Positions 53,204 through 62,957 are shown, numbered from the stretch's first letter. The stretch is DNA of 64,000 bases from Oceanobacillus alkalisoli (GCF_021556485.1 NZ_JAKGBW010000009.1:62001-126000), one strand, 5' to 3'. Notes: a model not told the origin generated them from the sequence alone. A program made the numbers and translations.

Positions 53204-53319
53204 AATGAATTTCATAATACGTATTTAATGCTTCACCATCACCATATGTAGTTGAGTTGGTTCGTTCCCAACTACATATGGTGATGGAAAAGCCGACTTT
53301 GGTAATGATGAAATTCATT
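53204..53319 (+). repeat. Family B 116-bp hairpin element, copy 7
   Basis: AATGAATTTCATAAT left end, GATGAAATTCATT right end (one change), full central hairpin. It is between the DUF2829 gene and the end of mqo. Confidence 0.88.
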
Positions 53320-53374
53320 CATGCTTATAAATTTAAAAACACCCGCGGCAGTGCGCAGATGTTTTATATGCTTA

Positions 53375-54883
53375 TTATACAGTTGCTAATAAATCTGATT
53401 CGTCGACTTTGTTTAATTCCAGAACTTCAGATGTTGATGCTTTAATTTCACGCAGCAATTCCGGATTTTCGCGTAGGCGCATACCATGAGACGGGACCAT
53501 TTCTGTAATCTTCGGCTCCCACTCTTCTATGCGATCCGGGAAACAGCGGTTCAAAATATCCAGCATAACCTGAACAGCAGTTGATGCACCTGGTGATGCA
53601 CCGAGTAATGCGGCGACTGATCCGTCCGCTCCTGTAATCACTTCTGTACCGAACTGCAGTGTCCCTTTTCCGCCGTAATCTGTGTCTTTAATGACCTGTA
53701 CACGCTGCCCGGCGACGATCAAATCCCAGTCCTCGCTCTTTGCATCTGGGATAAATTCACGAAGTTCTTTCATGCGCTGTTCTTTGGATTGCAGTACTTG
53801 TGTCACCAAGTACTTCGTAAGCGGCAATTCTTTTGCACCTGCAGCTAGCATCGTGAACACGTTACTCGGTTTAACCGAAGTGATTAAGTCCATATTGGAA
53901 CCTGTCTTCAAGAACTTCGGCGAGAATCCAGCATACGGGCCGAATAATAATTGCCTTTTGTTATTGATATAGCGTGTATCTAAATGCGGAACAGACATTG
54001 GCGGAGCTCCTACTTTTGCTTTTCCGTATACTTTAGCGTTATGCTGCTCGACAATTTCCGGATTATTACATACCATAAAGATTCCGCTTACAGGGAACCC
54101 GCCGATATGTCTGCTCTCCGGAATACCTGTTTTTTGTAAAAGATGTAAGCTACCGCCACCGCCGCCAATGAAAACGAATTTCGCAAAATGGCTTTCCGTC
54201 TTGCCGGTTTCATGATTTTTCACTTTCACTTCCCAGCCCGCCGGTTTTTGTTTAAGATCTTCAACTTCACGGTTGTACTGAATATCTGCACCTGTCTCGT
54301 CAAGATGTTCAAATAACTTCCGTGTTAATGCGCCAAAGTTCACATCCGTTCCACTATCAATCTTCGTTGCAGCAATGCCGTCCTCAAGAACTCTGTCGTT
54401 CATAACAAGTGGTAGCCATTCCGCTAGTGTTGCAGGGTCTTCCGTGTATTCGATATCTTCAAACAATGGATTTTCTTTCATTAATTCATAACGCTTCTTT
54501 AAAAATTCAACGTTCTTTTCACCTTGGACCAAGCTAATATGCGGCAAGGATCTAATAAATTTCTTCGGCTCCTGTAATAAGCCTTTCTTTACAAGATAGG
54601 ACCAGAACTGTAAGGAAACTTGGAACTGTTCATTCACGTTATTCGCTTTCGTTCCATCAATTGTGCCGTCCGGTTTTTCCGTCGTGTAGTTTAATTCACA
54701 TAATGCAGCATGCCCTGTACCAGCATTATTTAATTCATGTGAACTTTCCTCCCCAGCCTTACCTAGCTTCTCCAACACTGTAATGTTCCAATCTGGCACC
54801 AATTCATGCAATAACGTACCAAGCGTTGCACTCATAATCCCAGCACCGATTAAAATAACATCTGCGTTCTCCCTTTTATTCAT
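53375..54883 (-). CDS. mqo: Malate:quinone oxidoreductase
   Basis: A 502-residue FAD enzyme that oxidises malate to oxaloacetate at the membrane and passes electrons to quinone. [19 protein letters not shown] is the FAD motif; [20 protein letters not shown] and [17 protein letters not shown] are specific to Mqo. Length agrees (about 495). AGAGGATAGT precedes the ATG. It is divergent from aspA, and the two form part of C4-acid metabolism. Confidence 0.95.
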   Translation of the reverse strand: MNKRENADVILIGAGIMSATLGTLLHELVPDWNITVLEKLGKAGEESSHELNNAGTGHAALCELNYTTEKPDGTIDGTKANNVNEQFQVSLQFWSYLVKKGLLQEPKKFIRSLPHISLVQGEKNVEFLKKRYELMKENPLFEDIEYTEDPATLAEWLPLVMNDRVLEDGIAATKIDSGTDVNFGALTRKLFEHLDETGADIQYNREVEDLKQKPAGWEVKVKNHETGKTESHFAKFVFIGGGGGSLHLLQKTGIPESRHIGGFPVSGIFMVCNNPEIVEQHNAKVYGKAKVGAPPMSVPHLDTRYINNKRQLLFGPYAGFSPKFLKTGSNMDLITSVKPSNVFTMLAAGAKELPLTKYLVTQVLQSKEQRMKELREFIPDAKSEDWDLIVAGQRVQVIKDTDYGGKGTLQFGTEVITGADGSVAALLGASPGASTAVQVMLDILNRCFPDRIEEWEPKITEMVPSHGMRLRENPELLREIKASTSEVLELNKVDESDLLATV

Positions 54884-55207
54884 ACTATCCTCTTCCTTAT
54901 CTGTATATTTTCAAATAATGAAAGTGCTTCCACAAATTCAATTCATTAATAAACCCCGATGAATTCTGCCCACAAATCTATATAGTTGTAACACTATTAT
55001 TTTATCATATTCCCCAAATCTGCTCCAGCTTTTCCGGTAAAATCAGTATTTTTTGATTAAATGAGGAACAATAATGGATGAATCCTTTTTTTATTCGTCT
55101 GAAGAGTTCGTCAAGCTACTGACAAATCGTAAGAAAAATTGTACAATGGAAGATGAATTGTTTAAAAATAACGGTAAGTTAAATATAGGGTGGAAAGGGA
55201 TGCAGGA
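54884..55207. other. Divergent mqo/aspA intergenic region
   Basis: A 324-bp gap with both promoters. It is AT-rich with short runs such as TTTATCATATT and TTTTTTATTC. No operator, riboswitch or repeat of the five families was recognised. Confidence 0.4.
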
Positions 55208-56626
55208 ATGGAAGTACGCGTGGAGAAAGACTTTTTAGGAGAAGTAGAAATACCGGACGACGTCTATTATGGCGTGCAAAGCGTGAGAGCGAGGGATAAT
55301 TTCCCGATTACAGGTTATAAAACGGACGTAACACTTATCCGAGCAATTGGATTTGTTAAAAAAGCTGCCGCGATGACGAATGCCGAGCTTGGCCAATTGG
55401 ATAAGCGGATCGCTGAAGCAATTGTAACAGCTTCCGAGGAAATAATTAACGGGAAGTTTGATGACCAATTTATCGTCGACCCGATTCAGGGTGGAGCAGG
55501 AACTTCCTTTAATATGAATGCAAATGAAATTATCGCGAACCGGGCACTCGAATTATTAGGCGAAAAGAAAGGCAACTACAGTATCATCAGCCCGAACTCG
55601 CATGTCAATATGGCACAATCAACAAACGATGTATTCCCAACGGCAGTGAATATTGCACTGATTGAACGACTTCATCACCTCGTTGATAAAATTGCCAAGC
55701 TTGTGGATGCATTGAAATCGAAATCTGAAGCGTTCGACAACGTTATTAAAATGGGCAGAACCCACCTGCAGGATGCTGTTCCGATTCGCCTCGGACAAGA
55801 ATTCACCGGCTATTATTCCGTAATTGACCGTGACTTAGAGCGAATCAGCAGGTCAATCAAAGGCTTGCGCTCTATTAACCTTGGCGGAACATCTGTCGGA
55901 ACCGGACTAAATGCCCTGCCGGAATATACGGAGAAAGCTGTCGAATACTTAGCAGAGCTTACTGGCTTCGCACTGAAAAGCAGTGAAAGCTTGATCGATG
56001 CTACTCAAAATACGGATGTCTATACCGAAGTATCTGGTATGTTGAAAATCCATGCGTTAAATATATCGAAAATCGCAAATGACTTACGCCTGATGAGTTC
56101 GGGACCAACCGCAGGACTTGGAGAAATCAATCTTCCAGCGCGGCAGAGCGGCTCTTCCATCATGCCAGGCAAAGTAAACCCAGTTATTTGCGAGGTGATT
56201 AGCCAAATTGCTTATCAGGTTGCTGGGAATGACACGACTATTGGGATGGCAGCGGAAAATGGACAATTGGAATTGAACGTCATGAAGCCAGTCCTTGTCT
56301 TCAATCTGCTTGAATCCATTTCAATTTTAGAAAACGGTATTCACATCTTTAAAGAATATGCCATTGAAGGTATGACAGCGAATATCGAGCATTGCCGAAA
56401 TATGGTCGAGCGCAGTATTTCTCTCGTCACTGCGATTAATCCATATGTCGGTTATGAAAAAGCAACCGAAGTCGCTCGAATTGCAGTTGAAACGAACCGT
56501 CCAATCCGGGAAATCTGTATTGATAACGGAATTCTTTCAGAAAAAGAAGTCGATATGATTCTCGACTTAAACAACTTAACTTCCCCAGGAATTGCTGGGA
56601 AAGATAAAGTACATGCCAGAAAGTAA
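55208..56626 (+). CDS. aspA: Aspartate ammonia-lyase
   Basis: A 472-residue member of the fumarase/aspartase family that converts aspartate to fumarate and ammonia. The signature GSSIMPGKVNPVICEVISQI holds the catalytic serine loop, TNDVFPTAVNIAL and RTHLQDAVPIRLGQEF are further active-site segments. The starting EKDFLGEVEIPDDVYYG is typical of aspartase, not fumarase. ATG 55208 follows GAAAGGG by 8 bp; a GTG at 55190 lacks a site. No ansA precedes it. Confidence 0.94.
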   Translation: MEVRVEKDFLGEVEIPDDVYYGVQSVRARDNFPITGYKTDVTLIRAIGFVKKAAAMTNAELGQLDKRIAEAIVTASEEIINGKFDDQFIVDPIQGGAGTSFNMNANEIIANRALELLGEKKGNYSIISPNSHVNMAQSTNDVFPTAVNIALIERLHHLVDKIAKLVDALKSKSEAFDNVIKMGRTHLQDAVPIRLGQEFTGYYSVIDRDLERISRSIKGLRSINLGGTSVGTGLNALPEYTEKAVEYLAELTGFALKSSESLIDATQNTDVYTEVSGMLKIHALNISKIANDLRLMSSGPTAGLGEINLPARQSGSSIMPGKVNPVICEVISQIAYQVAGNDTTIGMAAENGQLELNVMKPVLVFNLLESISILENGIHIFKEYAIEGMTANIEHCRNMVERSISLVTAINPYVGYEKATEVARIAVETNRPIREICIDNGILSEKEVDMILDLNNLTSPGIAGKDKVHARK

Positions 56627-56634
56627 TTAATTGG

Positions 56635-56672
56635 AAATGGTCGGTTCAGGATTCATCCCTGACCGACCATTT
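56635..56672. terminator. Bidirectional terminator between aspA and the TetR gene
   Basis: AAATGGTCGGTTCAGG and CCCTGACCGACCATTT pair over 15 bp with one bulge. The right arm lies in the last TetR codons. Confidence 0.88.
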
Positions 56673-57506
56673 ATTTTGCTGTTCAAAGTAATGGTGGAAT
56701 ACATAAGCAGCCCGCTTGCACTGGGGATTGGCTTCAATATTTTTAAGTAAACCTTTAATCACCGCTTGATTCAATGAAGGGTTCATCAGCTCATTTTTCA
56801 GCATAACAATAGATTCCTTTTCCACAGATTCTTCCAGTGAAGCAATCGTCTCATCAAGAATCGCGTAGACCCGTTCCATTGTAAGGATCGTTTCCTGCGG
56901 TCCTTTTAGCATGATGTAAACATCTTCTGTAATAGCAGGTTGGCTCATATGTTTCGCTAAAATATCCGTCTTTTCCACAAGGGATGCGGCAAGCTGTTTT
57001 GCCTCAAATGGCAGGTCTGTGAGTAGCAATATTTCCATATAACTTTTCATGAGGCCAAGAATCGTATAAACGAGATCATATTTGTTTTCCAGCACTTTAT
57101 CCCCATATACTTTTTCAAGCATCGTTAAAATCGATTCTCGCATCCGTTCATTATAGCCACTGATTTGTGTGATAAATTCCTCATCTAAAAAGTGGACTTG
57201 CTCTTTCATAAAGACTTTTGCGAAACCGGATTGCTTCAAAAATCGGTCAAAGTGATATTCGTAAAAATTATAGAGTAGTTGGTCGGAAGCACCTTCACTG
57301 ACTAATTGGTCAATATTTATCATGAACTCTTGTAGAAATTTGTGGATTAAGGCCATAATCAGTTCATCCTTCGATTTAAATGAAAGATAAAAAGCACCTT
57401 TTGATATACCAGAACGCTCAGTGATTTCCTGGACAGATGTTTCACGGAATCCTTGTTCAGCAAAAAGTTCCAGTGCCTTTTCCATAATTAGCTTTCTTTT
57501 TTCCAT
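56646..57506 (-). CDS. TetR/AcrR-family repressor of the RND pump
   Basis: A 286-residue regulator, longer than the usual 190-210. Residues 1-50 form the helix-turn-helix (ALELFAEQGFRETSVQEITE and SGISKGAFYLSFKSKDEL). The remainder includes a ligand domain and a helical extension of about 80 residues (from about 205). I use ATG 57504-57506, preceded by AGGACG. The in-frame ATG at 57557 lies inside the operator. It is divergent from the RND gene and likely represses it and itself. Confidence 0.88.
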   Translation of the reverse strand: MEKRKLIMEKALELFAEQGFRETSVQEITERSGISKGAFYLSFKSKDELIMALIHKFLQEFMINIDQLVSEGASDQLLYNFYEYHFDRFLKQSGFAKVFMKEQVHFLDEEFITQISGYNERMRESILTMLEKVYGDKVLENKYDLVYTILGLMKSYMEILLLTDLPFEAKQLAASLVEKTDILAKHMSQPAITEDVYIMLKGPQETILTMERVYAILDETIASLEESVEKESIVMLKNELMNPSLNQAVIKGLLKNIEANPQCKRAAYVFHHYFEQQNKWSVRDES

Positions 57507-57534
57507 TTTATCGTCCTGCTTTCTGCTATTTCTA

Positions 57535-57564
57535 TTGACTTCTGACCCGCTGGTCATTTATTAT
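57535..57564 (+). promoter_or_regulatory. RND pump promoter with a palindromic operator in its spacer
   Basis: TTGACT (57535-57540) and TATTAT (57559-57564) are separated by 18 bp. The palindrome TGACCCGCTGGTCA (57543-57556) fills the spacer. TetR binding there would block RNA polymerase. Confidence 0.65.
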
Positions 57565-57604
57565 AGGAAAATGAGTTTATAATGTCAACAAAGGGACGGT
57601 GCAA

Positions 57605-60600
57605 ATGAAAAGTATAGCTAATTTCGTTATGAAAAATAAGCTTGCGGTTTGGTTACTCACCATTATCGTAACTGCCAGTGGTATTTATGCCGGGACTCAA
57701 ATGAAAACAGAGTCCATTCCAGATATATCCATTCCTTATTTAATGGTGATGGATGTTTACCCGGGGGCAACTGCGGAACAGGTGATGGAGGATATATCCA
57801 TTCCGCTTGAACGAACTGTAGAAGATCTAGAAGATGTTAAAAATATTTACTCTGACTCGTCTTCCAGCCTATCCAGTATTCAAATTGAATATGAATATGG
57901 AGTCGATATAGCGGAGAAGCGCCGCGAATTGCAGGACGCAATTGAAGGCGTTAATCTGCCAGAAGATGCCGGGGAACCGACCATTACAGCAATCAGTCTT
58001 GATATGATGCCGATTGTTGCACTAAGTATCAGTAGTACAGAAGAGGATATTATCGATCTTACATCGACCGTAGATGAAGTCATTCTGCCAAAAATTGAAA
58101 AGCTTGACGGAGTAGCCTCTGCTACAATGGCTGGTCATCACGTCGAAGAAGTACAGCTTACATTCGATGAAGCCTACATGGAAGAACTCGAGCTCGACGA
58201 AGAGACCGTACGAGATATGATCCAAGCGAGTGATATGGCTGTTTCCCTCGGTCTGTATGAGTTTACAGAGGGAGAAGAAGCTGTTGCCGTTGACGGGAAA
58301 TTCATGACGGCGGAAGAATTGGAAGAGATGGTTATTCCAGTTACTCCAACAGAAGAAAACCCTGTCCCATTTGTCGAACTTGCTGACATTGCAGAAATTG
58401 AAACAGTCGGTAAAGTTGAATCGGTCTCCCGTACGAACGGTGAAGATGCGATTGGGATTCAAATTGTTAAGGGTCAGCAAGCGAACACAGTTGATGTCGT
58501 TAATGCGGTCAAAGATTTAATGAAAAAAGAACAGGATCGATTGGACGGACTTGTCGTAGATATCTCACTTGACCAAGGAGAACCTATTGAAGACTCCGTT
58601 AGCACAATGGTGGAAAAAGCGCTATTCGGCGGACTGATCGCTGTTATGATCATCTTGCTTTTCTTACGGGATATTAAATCCACGATTATTTCCATCATCT
58701 CCATTCCAGTTTCCATTTTCACGGCTTTCTTGATTTTGAACTGGCTGGATATTACAATGAATATTATGACCCTTGGAGCGGTAACAGTTGCCATCGGACG
58801 AGTTATCGATGACTCGATTGTCGTAGTCGAAAATATTTATAGACGACTTCACTTGAAAGATGAACCACTTAGAGGACGGGCATTAATCCGTGAAGCAACC
58901 ATTGAGATGTTTAAACCAATTCTTTCGTCCACATTAGTGACGATTGCAGTATTTGCCCCCATGGTCTTTATTGGCGGTATGGTCGGCGAACTATTCATGC
59001 CGTTTGCTTTAACGATGTCACTTGCATTGCTCGCTTCCTTAGTTGTAGCAATTACAATCGTGCCTGCGTTATCCCATACATTGTTCAAGAAGAAATTATA
59101 TGGTGACCGGACAGAAGTGAAACATAAAGAGCAAGGTAAAATCACACAAGGATATAAGAGATTCCTGAACTGGACGTTAAATCATAAAATCATTACATCC
59201 GTTATTGCGATTGCCCTGCTCGTTGGAAGCTTATTCTTAACGCCGCTGATCGGCTTCAGTTTCCTAGGCAGCGATGAGGAAAAAGTAATGTATATCACCT
59301 ATTCACCCGAACCAGGTGAGTTAATGGATGATACGCTACAAAATGTTGCAGAAGTAGAAGATAAGTTGATTGCTCGGGATGATACAGAAATTGTCCAGCT
59401 TTCCATCAATGATTCCACCTCCCCTGAAGCGGCGATGATGGGTGGCGGTGGTGGCGGAGCGCTAATCTTCGTTACATTCGATGATGATATGGAAAACTTC
59501 CCTGACGTACGGGATGAAATTAAACATTACATCACGGAAATCGGCCACTCCGGAGAATGGATCAGCCAGGACTTTGCTTCGATGGACATGAGTTCGAATG
59601 AGTTGAGCTATACATTCTACAGTGAAGACCTCAATGATCTAAATGAAGCCGTTGAGATGGTTGAAGACGTCATGACTGAGAATGAGCGCTTGGAAGATGT
59701 ATCTTCTACAGCAGAAGGAGCATATGTCGAACATGTCTTGCAAGTTGATCAAGCAGATCTCCTGCAATATGGTTTAACAACAGGACAAATCGTCGGTATG
59801 CTAAGCACTTCCTCGACAGAAGATGTGCTGACAACGGTAGAAAAAGATGGCGACACACTTGATGTGATTGTTCAGCAAGAAGCAGAAACAGATGCAACTT
59901 CAATTGATGAATTGCTTGAATTAGAAGTACCTGTACCTGCTCAGCCAGGAACTGTACTTCCGTTATCTGAATTAGTTTCCGTGGAAGAAGATTCAACGGT
60001 TGCTACATTATCCAGAAGTAATAACCAGTATTATGCGACCGTTACTGGAACGATTTTAGACCAGGATATTTCACACGCTACTTCAGAGGTTGATGAAGCA
60101 ATTGAAGATCTTGAGTTACCTAGAGGTGTGGAAGTAGACATTGCTGGGGTTGCAGCTGACATGGAAGAAACATTTGAACAGCTTGGCGTTGCGATGCTTG
60201 CTGCCATTGCGATTGTTTACTTCATCCTAGTTGTTACCTTTAGTGAAGGAATTGCTCCATTCGCAGTTCTGTTCTCCCTTCCATTTGCAGTTATTGGATC
60301 TTTCGTTGGTCTATACTTGACTGGAGAAACGATTTCCGTAACGGTAATGATGGGACTCCTGATGCTGATTGGTATCATTGTCACGAACGCGATTGTGCTT
60401 GTCGACCGGATCATCCGCATGGAGCGCAGCGGTATGTCGCTTCGTGAAGCAATTATCGAAGGTGGAGGCACACGTCTCCGTCCCATCCTGATGACAGCTA
60501 TCGCAACAATCGGGGCACTTATCCCGCTTGCTGTTACAGGTGGCGGCGGACTTGTATCAAGAGACTTGGGTATCACCGTTATCGGTGGCCTTGCAAGTTC

Positions 60601-60691
60601 CACTTTACTCACACTCATTATCGTACCGCTTGTCTATGAGTTTTTAAGTAAACTCTTTAAGAAAGACCGGAAAAACATTAGAGAAGACTAA
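57605..60691 (+). CDS. RND (MMPL/AcrB-type) efflux transporter, SwrC/YerP-like
   Basis: A 1028-residue RND transporter with twelve predicted helices and two large outside loops. GATAEQVMEDISIPLERTV near residue 55, the TM4 segment MTLGAVTVAIGRVIDDSIVV with the paired aspartates (usually GxxVDDAI), and late GIIVTNAIVLVDRIIRMERS are the family motifs. B. subtilis SwrC exports surfactin and other amphiphiles. A GGGGGGA-type glycine run occurs near residue 617. ATG 57605 follows AAAGGGAC by about 8 bp. No adaptor or outer-membrane genes are linked, as expected in Gram-positive cells. Confidence 0.92.
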   Translation: MKSIANFVMKNKLAVWLLTIIVTASGIYAGTQMKTESIPDISIPYLMVMDVYPGATAEQVMEDISIPLERTVEDLEDVKNIYSDSSSSLSSIQIEYEYGVDIAEKRRELQDAIEGVNLPEDAGEPTITAISLDMMPIVALSISSTEEDIIDLTSTVDEVILPKIEKLDGVASATMAGHHVEEVQLTFDEAYMEELELDEETVRDMIQASDMAVSLGLYEFTEGEEAVAVDGKFMTAEELEEMVIPVTPTEENPVPFVELADIAEIETVGKVESVSRTNGEDAIGIQIVKGQQANTVDVVNAVKDLMKKEQDRLDGLVVDISLDQGEPIEDSVSTMVEKALFGGLIAVMIILLFLRDIKSTIISIISIPVSIFTAFLILNWLDITMNIMTLGAVTVAIGRVIDDSIVVVENIYRRLHLKDEPLRGRALIREATIEMFKPILSSTLVTIAVFAPMVFIGGMVGELFMPFALTMSLALLASLVVAITIVPALSHTLFKKKLYGDRTEVKHKEQGKITQGYKRFLNWTLNHKIITSVIAIALLVGSLFLTPLIGFSFLGSDEEKVMYITYSPEPGELMDDTLQNVAEVEDKLIARDDTEIVQLSINDSTSPEAAMMGGGGGGALIFVTFDDDMENFPDVRDEIKHYITEIGHSGEWISQDFASMDMSSNELSYTFYSEDLNDLNEAVEMVEDVMTENERLEDVSSTAEGAYVEHVLQVDQADLLQYGLTTGQIVGMLSTSSTEDVLTTVEKDGDTLDVIVQQEAETDATSIDELLELEVPVPAQPGTVLPLSELVSVEEDSTVATLSRSNNQYYATVTGTILDQDISHATSEVDEAIEDLELPRGVEVDIAGVAADMEETFEQLGVAMLAAIAIVYFILVVTFSEGIAPFAVLFSLPFAVIGSFVGLYLTGETISVTVMMGLLMLIGIIVTNAIVLVDRIIRMERSGMSLREAIIEGGGTRLRPILMTAIATIGALIPLAVTGGGGLVSRDLGITVIGGLASSTLLTLIIVPLVYEFLSKLFKKDRKNIRED

Positions 60692-60694
60692 TCG

Positions 60695-60731
60695 AAAAGG
60701 ACGACCAGATTAATTCTGGCCGTCCTTTTAT
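60695..60731 (+). terminator. Terminator of the RND gene
   Basis: AAAAGGACGACCAGA and TCTGGCCGTCCTTTT pair over 15 bp with one mismatch, then TATTTG. Confidence 0.9.
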
Positions 60732-60736
60732 TTGTA

Positions 60737-60771
60737 CAGCGGGACATTGGGGTCAGAGCAACTGTCCCAGT
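60737..60771. repeat. Family E repeat, copy 2
   Basis: GGGACATTGGGGTCAGAGCA then ACTGTCCC. Shares the module with 33032-33083 and 61948-62007. Confidence 0.6.
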
Positions 60772-60808
60772 TTCGGTATAAAGAATAGAGTTCACTCCAT
60801 GTCAAGAT

Positions 60809-60849
60809 AAAATGGGTCAAACAGGCATAAACCCTGATTGACCCATTTT
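60809..60849 (-). terminator. Terminator of the Yip1-like gene
   Basis: AAAATGGGTCAA and TTGACCCATTTT pair perfectly over 12 bp. Confidence 0.85.
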
Positions 60850-60873
60850 CCGATTTCATTATGTTTTTTAAAA

Positions 60874-61686
60874 TTAAATCCCAAAATCAATCCCTGTTAG
60901 GAGATACGTTGCGACGAGTAAAACAAACAGATAGCCCGCACTTAACCAAAACAAATCAAATTTTGGTTTGTTCACATTAGCTAAGAAAAGATAAATATGA
61001 ATCATACCAAAAAGCATCAGCCCGAACACATACATAATCATAAAGTATTCAATAGCAAGCAAGCCAAAGAGCACGAATATGATACAAAATACGAATACAA
61101 ACGGAATATTGACGGTAACGTATTTCGTCAGCAGTATTTTATGTTCCATTTTGCGGTTTCCAAAAAAGGAAAGCATGTAATATAAAGAAAAATAGCCAAG
61201 CGCAAACGTGATGAGCCATCCAAGCATCGTTTGGAATAGAAACTCAATTCCTACCGAACTGCCCAAAAATCCTCCTAGCCCGCCAAACATATTGTCCATA
61301 AGGTTTTTCACAGAAAAGTATGCGAAAATTCCTAGGATAATGGATAAAAGAACGAATATGATGACACTTGTTTCTAAACTGATTGAACGGTTGGAGTTAA
61401 TGACGGAATTCGGTTTGATGATTGCGTCTTTTAATATCCCTTTCGATTCATTCAGGCTCTTGTCAAAGTCGAAATTAATTTTGTTATCTTTGGAATTTGT
61501 TTCTTTTTGCTGATTTTCATTTGCATCAGATGACTGTTGGACGTTCTCTTGATGTGTGGGTTGGATCCCTTCTTGGTAAGTTGAAGCATGCTGATGAATG
61601 GTTTCTTGTTGCGGAGTAGCCGTAGATTTCTCTTCTATCTCTCCCTCATAATCCCCTTCTAATTGTTGGTCATTATTTTTGTCCAT
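60874..61686 (-). CDS. Yip1-like membrane protein with a disordered acidic N-terminus
   Basis: A 270-residue protein. Residues 1-75 are hydrophilic and rich in Q, E, N and D (QLEGDYEGEIEEKSTATPQQ). Residues 85-270 hold five hydrophobic helices separated by short loops, with GILKDAIIKPNSVIN leading in. This layout resembles the bacterial Yip1/DUF families, but I saw no decisive motif. Its gene is monocistronic. AGGGAGGA lies before the ATG. Function unknown. Confidence 0.65.
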   Translation of the reverse strand: MDKNNDQQLEGDYEGEIEEKSTATPQQETIHQHASTYQEGIQPTHQENVQQSSDANENQQKETNSKDNKINFDFDKSLNESKGILKDAIIKPNSVINSNRSISLETSVIIFVLLSIILGIFAYFSVKNLMDNMFGGLGGFLGSSVGIEFLFQTMLGWLITFALGYFSLYYMLSFFGNRKMEHKILLTKYVTVNIPFVFVFCIIFVLFGLLAIEYFMIMYVFGLMLFGMIHIYLFLANVNKPKFDLFWLSAGYLFVLLVATYLLTGIDFGI

Positions 61687-61890
61687 TCTGCTGTATTCCT
61701 CCCTTTTCAGTATATTCTTTATTCTATATCCTATGTATCACCCTATTAAACATGCAAAAGTTGCAGAAATAGGATTTTCCCACATCCGCGGGTAGATGGA
61801 AAAGTACCACCATTTTCCATTCTCTTTCCATCCAAACATAACTCTATACGAATCACAATGGACTTATGGCATAGGCATATCGATTGAAAC

Positions 61891-61924
61891 AGCGCGGAAT
61901 GCTGATATATCAACATTCCGCGCT
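61891..61924. terminator. Strong hairpin in the gap before the glcF remnant
   Basis: AGCGCGGAATG and CATTCCGCGCT pair perfectly around a 12-base loop. TTTTCTTTTTT follows after a few bases on the plus strand. The gap 61687-62017 otherwise contains only a family E repeat. Confidence 0.5.
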
Positions 61925-61947
61925 GCTTGCAAGTTGTTTTCTTTTTT

Positions 61948-62007
61948 GGGACATGGGGTCAGAGCATTTGTCCCAACCGGGACAGATGCTCTGATCCCAT
62001 GTCCCAC
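61948..62007. repeat. Family E repeat, copy 3 (palindromic)
   Basis: GGGACATGGGGTCAGAGCAT and ATGCTCTGATCCCATGTCCC form a near-perfect palindrome of about 60 bp. It ends 11 bp before the glcF remnant stop. Confidence 0.7.
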
Positions 62008-62017
62008 TCAACTCGAT

Positions 62018-62416
62018 TTATTCGATATTACATGCTTCTGCTAGGAGTTCCACGATGTGAACGACTTCTATCACATCAGTCAGTCCTTCTTTTTCTACGC
62101 CGACTTTCATCTGCAGGTGGCAACCTGGGTTGGTTGTAACGATTACTTCCGGGGAAACCTTCTCCACATGTTTCATTTTTTCATCCAATATTTCCATTGA
62201 CGCCTCGTAATGAACGATATTATAGATTCCCGCCGAACCACAGCACATATTTTTGTCTGGAAGTTCAAGATAAGTAATCCCTGGAATAGCCTTTAGCATC
62301 TCTAACGGTTCATTCACCCGTTTTTGCACGTTCGTCATATGACAGGAAGGCTGATAGGTAATGACCTTATTAATCTCTTTTGTAAATGACAAGTGTACGG
62401 ATTTTATCTGAAACAA
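62018..62416 (-). pseudogene. C-terminal remnant of a glycolate-oxidase iron-sulfur subunit (GlcF-like)
   Basis: The frame reads VITYQPSCHMTNVQKR, then a CCG-type motif MCCGSAGIYNIVHYEASM, and VTTNPGCHLQMKVGVEKEG. This is the C-terminal CCG domain of GlcF/LutA-like proteins. The domain begins only about residue 13. The N-terminal iron-sulfur part (about 300 residues) is missing, and no ribosome binding site or real start exists; the TTG at 62416 is inside the regulator. The frame overlaps the end of the FadR-type gene, so this looks like a deletion scar. Confidence 0.8.
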
Positions 62417-62906
62417 GGTTCATCACTTCCAGCATGACCGGGTTATGTGATAATTCAACAATACAATAATGGAAAGCAAAATCTTCTTCCAACGCGATAT
62501 TTCCTCGTTTCTCAACTGCAAGCAGCTCTTCATAAATCATCGTCAACTCTTCCTGTTCGGCAGGACTCATGCGATTTGCTGCGTGGTATGCCGCATCTTC
62601 CTCAATTGCCTGTCTCAATTCCAGTAGATTAATAAAATCTCTTCCATTCACGTCCATTGTCACGGAAAATTTATGCAATAGGTCTTGCTGCGAATCTTCA
62701 TTGATAAACATCCCGACACCAGGCCGGACGGTAATAATACCGGAAGACTCCAGAACCGTTACGGCTTCTTTCACGGATGTCCGGGAGACATGGAACATTT
62801 CTGCAAGTGCCCGTTCGGACGGAAGCTTCTCCCCTGGTAAAATTTGTCCATTTGCAATAGATTCTTTGATTTGTCTTTTCCGTTTTTTAATTGGTGCAAA
62901 TTCCAT
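62370..62906 (-). CDS. FadR-subfamily GntR regulator, C-terminally truncated
   Basis: A 178-residue protein; the subfamily is usually 220-240. The winged helix shows LPSERALAEMFHVSRTSVKEAV and GMFINEDSQQDL. The FCD effector domain begins at about residue 80 (LLELRQAIEEDAAYHAANRM) and contains the metal-binding pattern in part, but ends at DKIRTLVIYKRD. The last one to two helices, with a metal-ligand histidine, are missing. The end merges with the GlcF-like remnant. ATG 62904-62906 follows GGAGG. It may still bind DNA. Confidence 0.85.
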   Translation of the reverse strand: MEFAPIKKRKRQIKESIANGQILPGEKLPSERALAEMFHVSRTSVKEAVTVLESSGIITVRPGVGMFINEDSQQDLLHKFSVTMDVNGRDFINLLELRQAIEEDAAYHAANRMSPAEQEELTMIYEELLAVEKRGNIALEEDFAFHYCIVELSHNPVMLEVMNLVSDKIRTLVIYKRD

Positions 62907-62935
62907 AGAAAGCCTCCGATCTGCCTAGTGGCTAG

Positions 62936-62948
62936 GTGGACAGTCCAC
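62936..62948. promoter_or_regulatory. Palindromic operator of the FadR-type regulator
   Basis: GTGGACAGTCCAC is a perfect 13-bp palindrome 30 bp upstream of the regulator start. FadR-subfamily sites are often TGGTnnGACCA-like; this has the same symmetry and size. Confidence 0.5.
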
Positions 62949-62957
62949 AAGAAGCTA

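Noticed and set aside
62018-62416. A real small gene for a CCG-domain protein
   Set aside because: It has no ribosome site, starts inside the regulator and covers only the last domain of a larger protein; a remnant is more likely.
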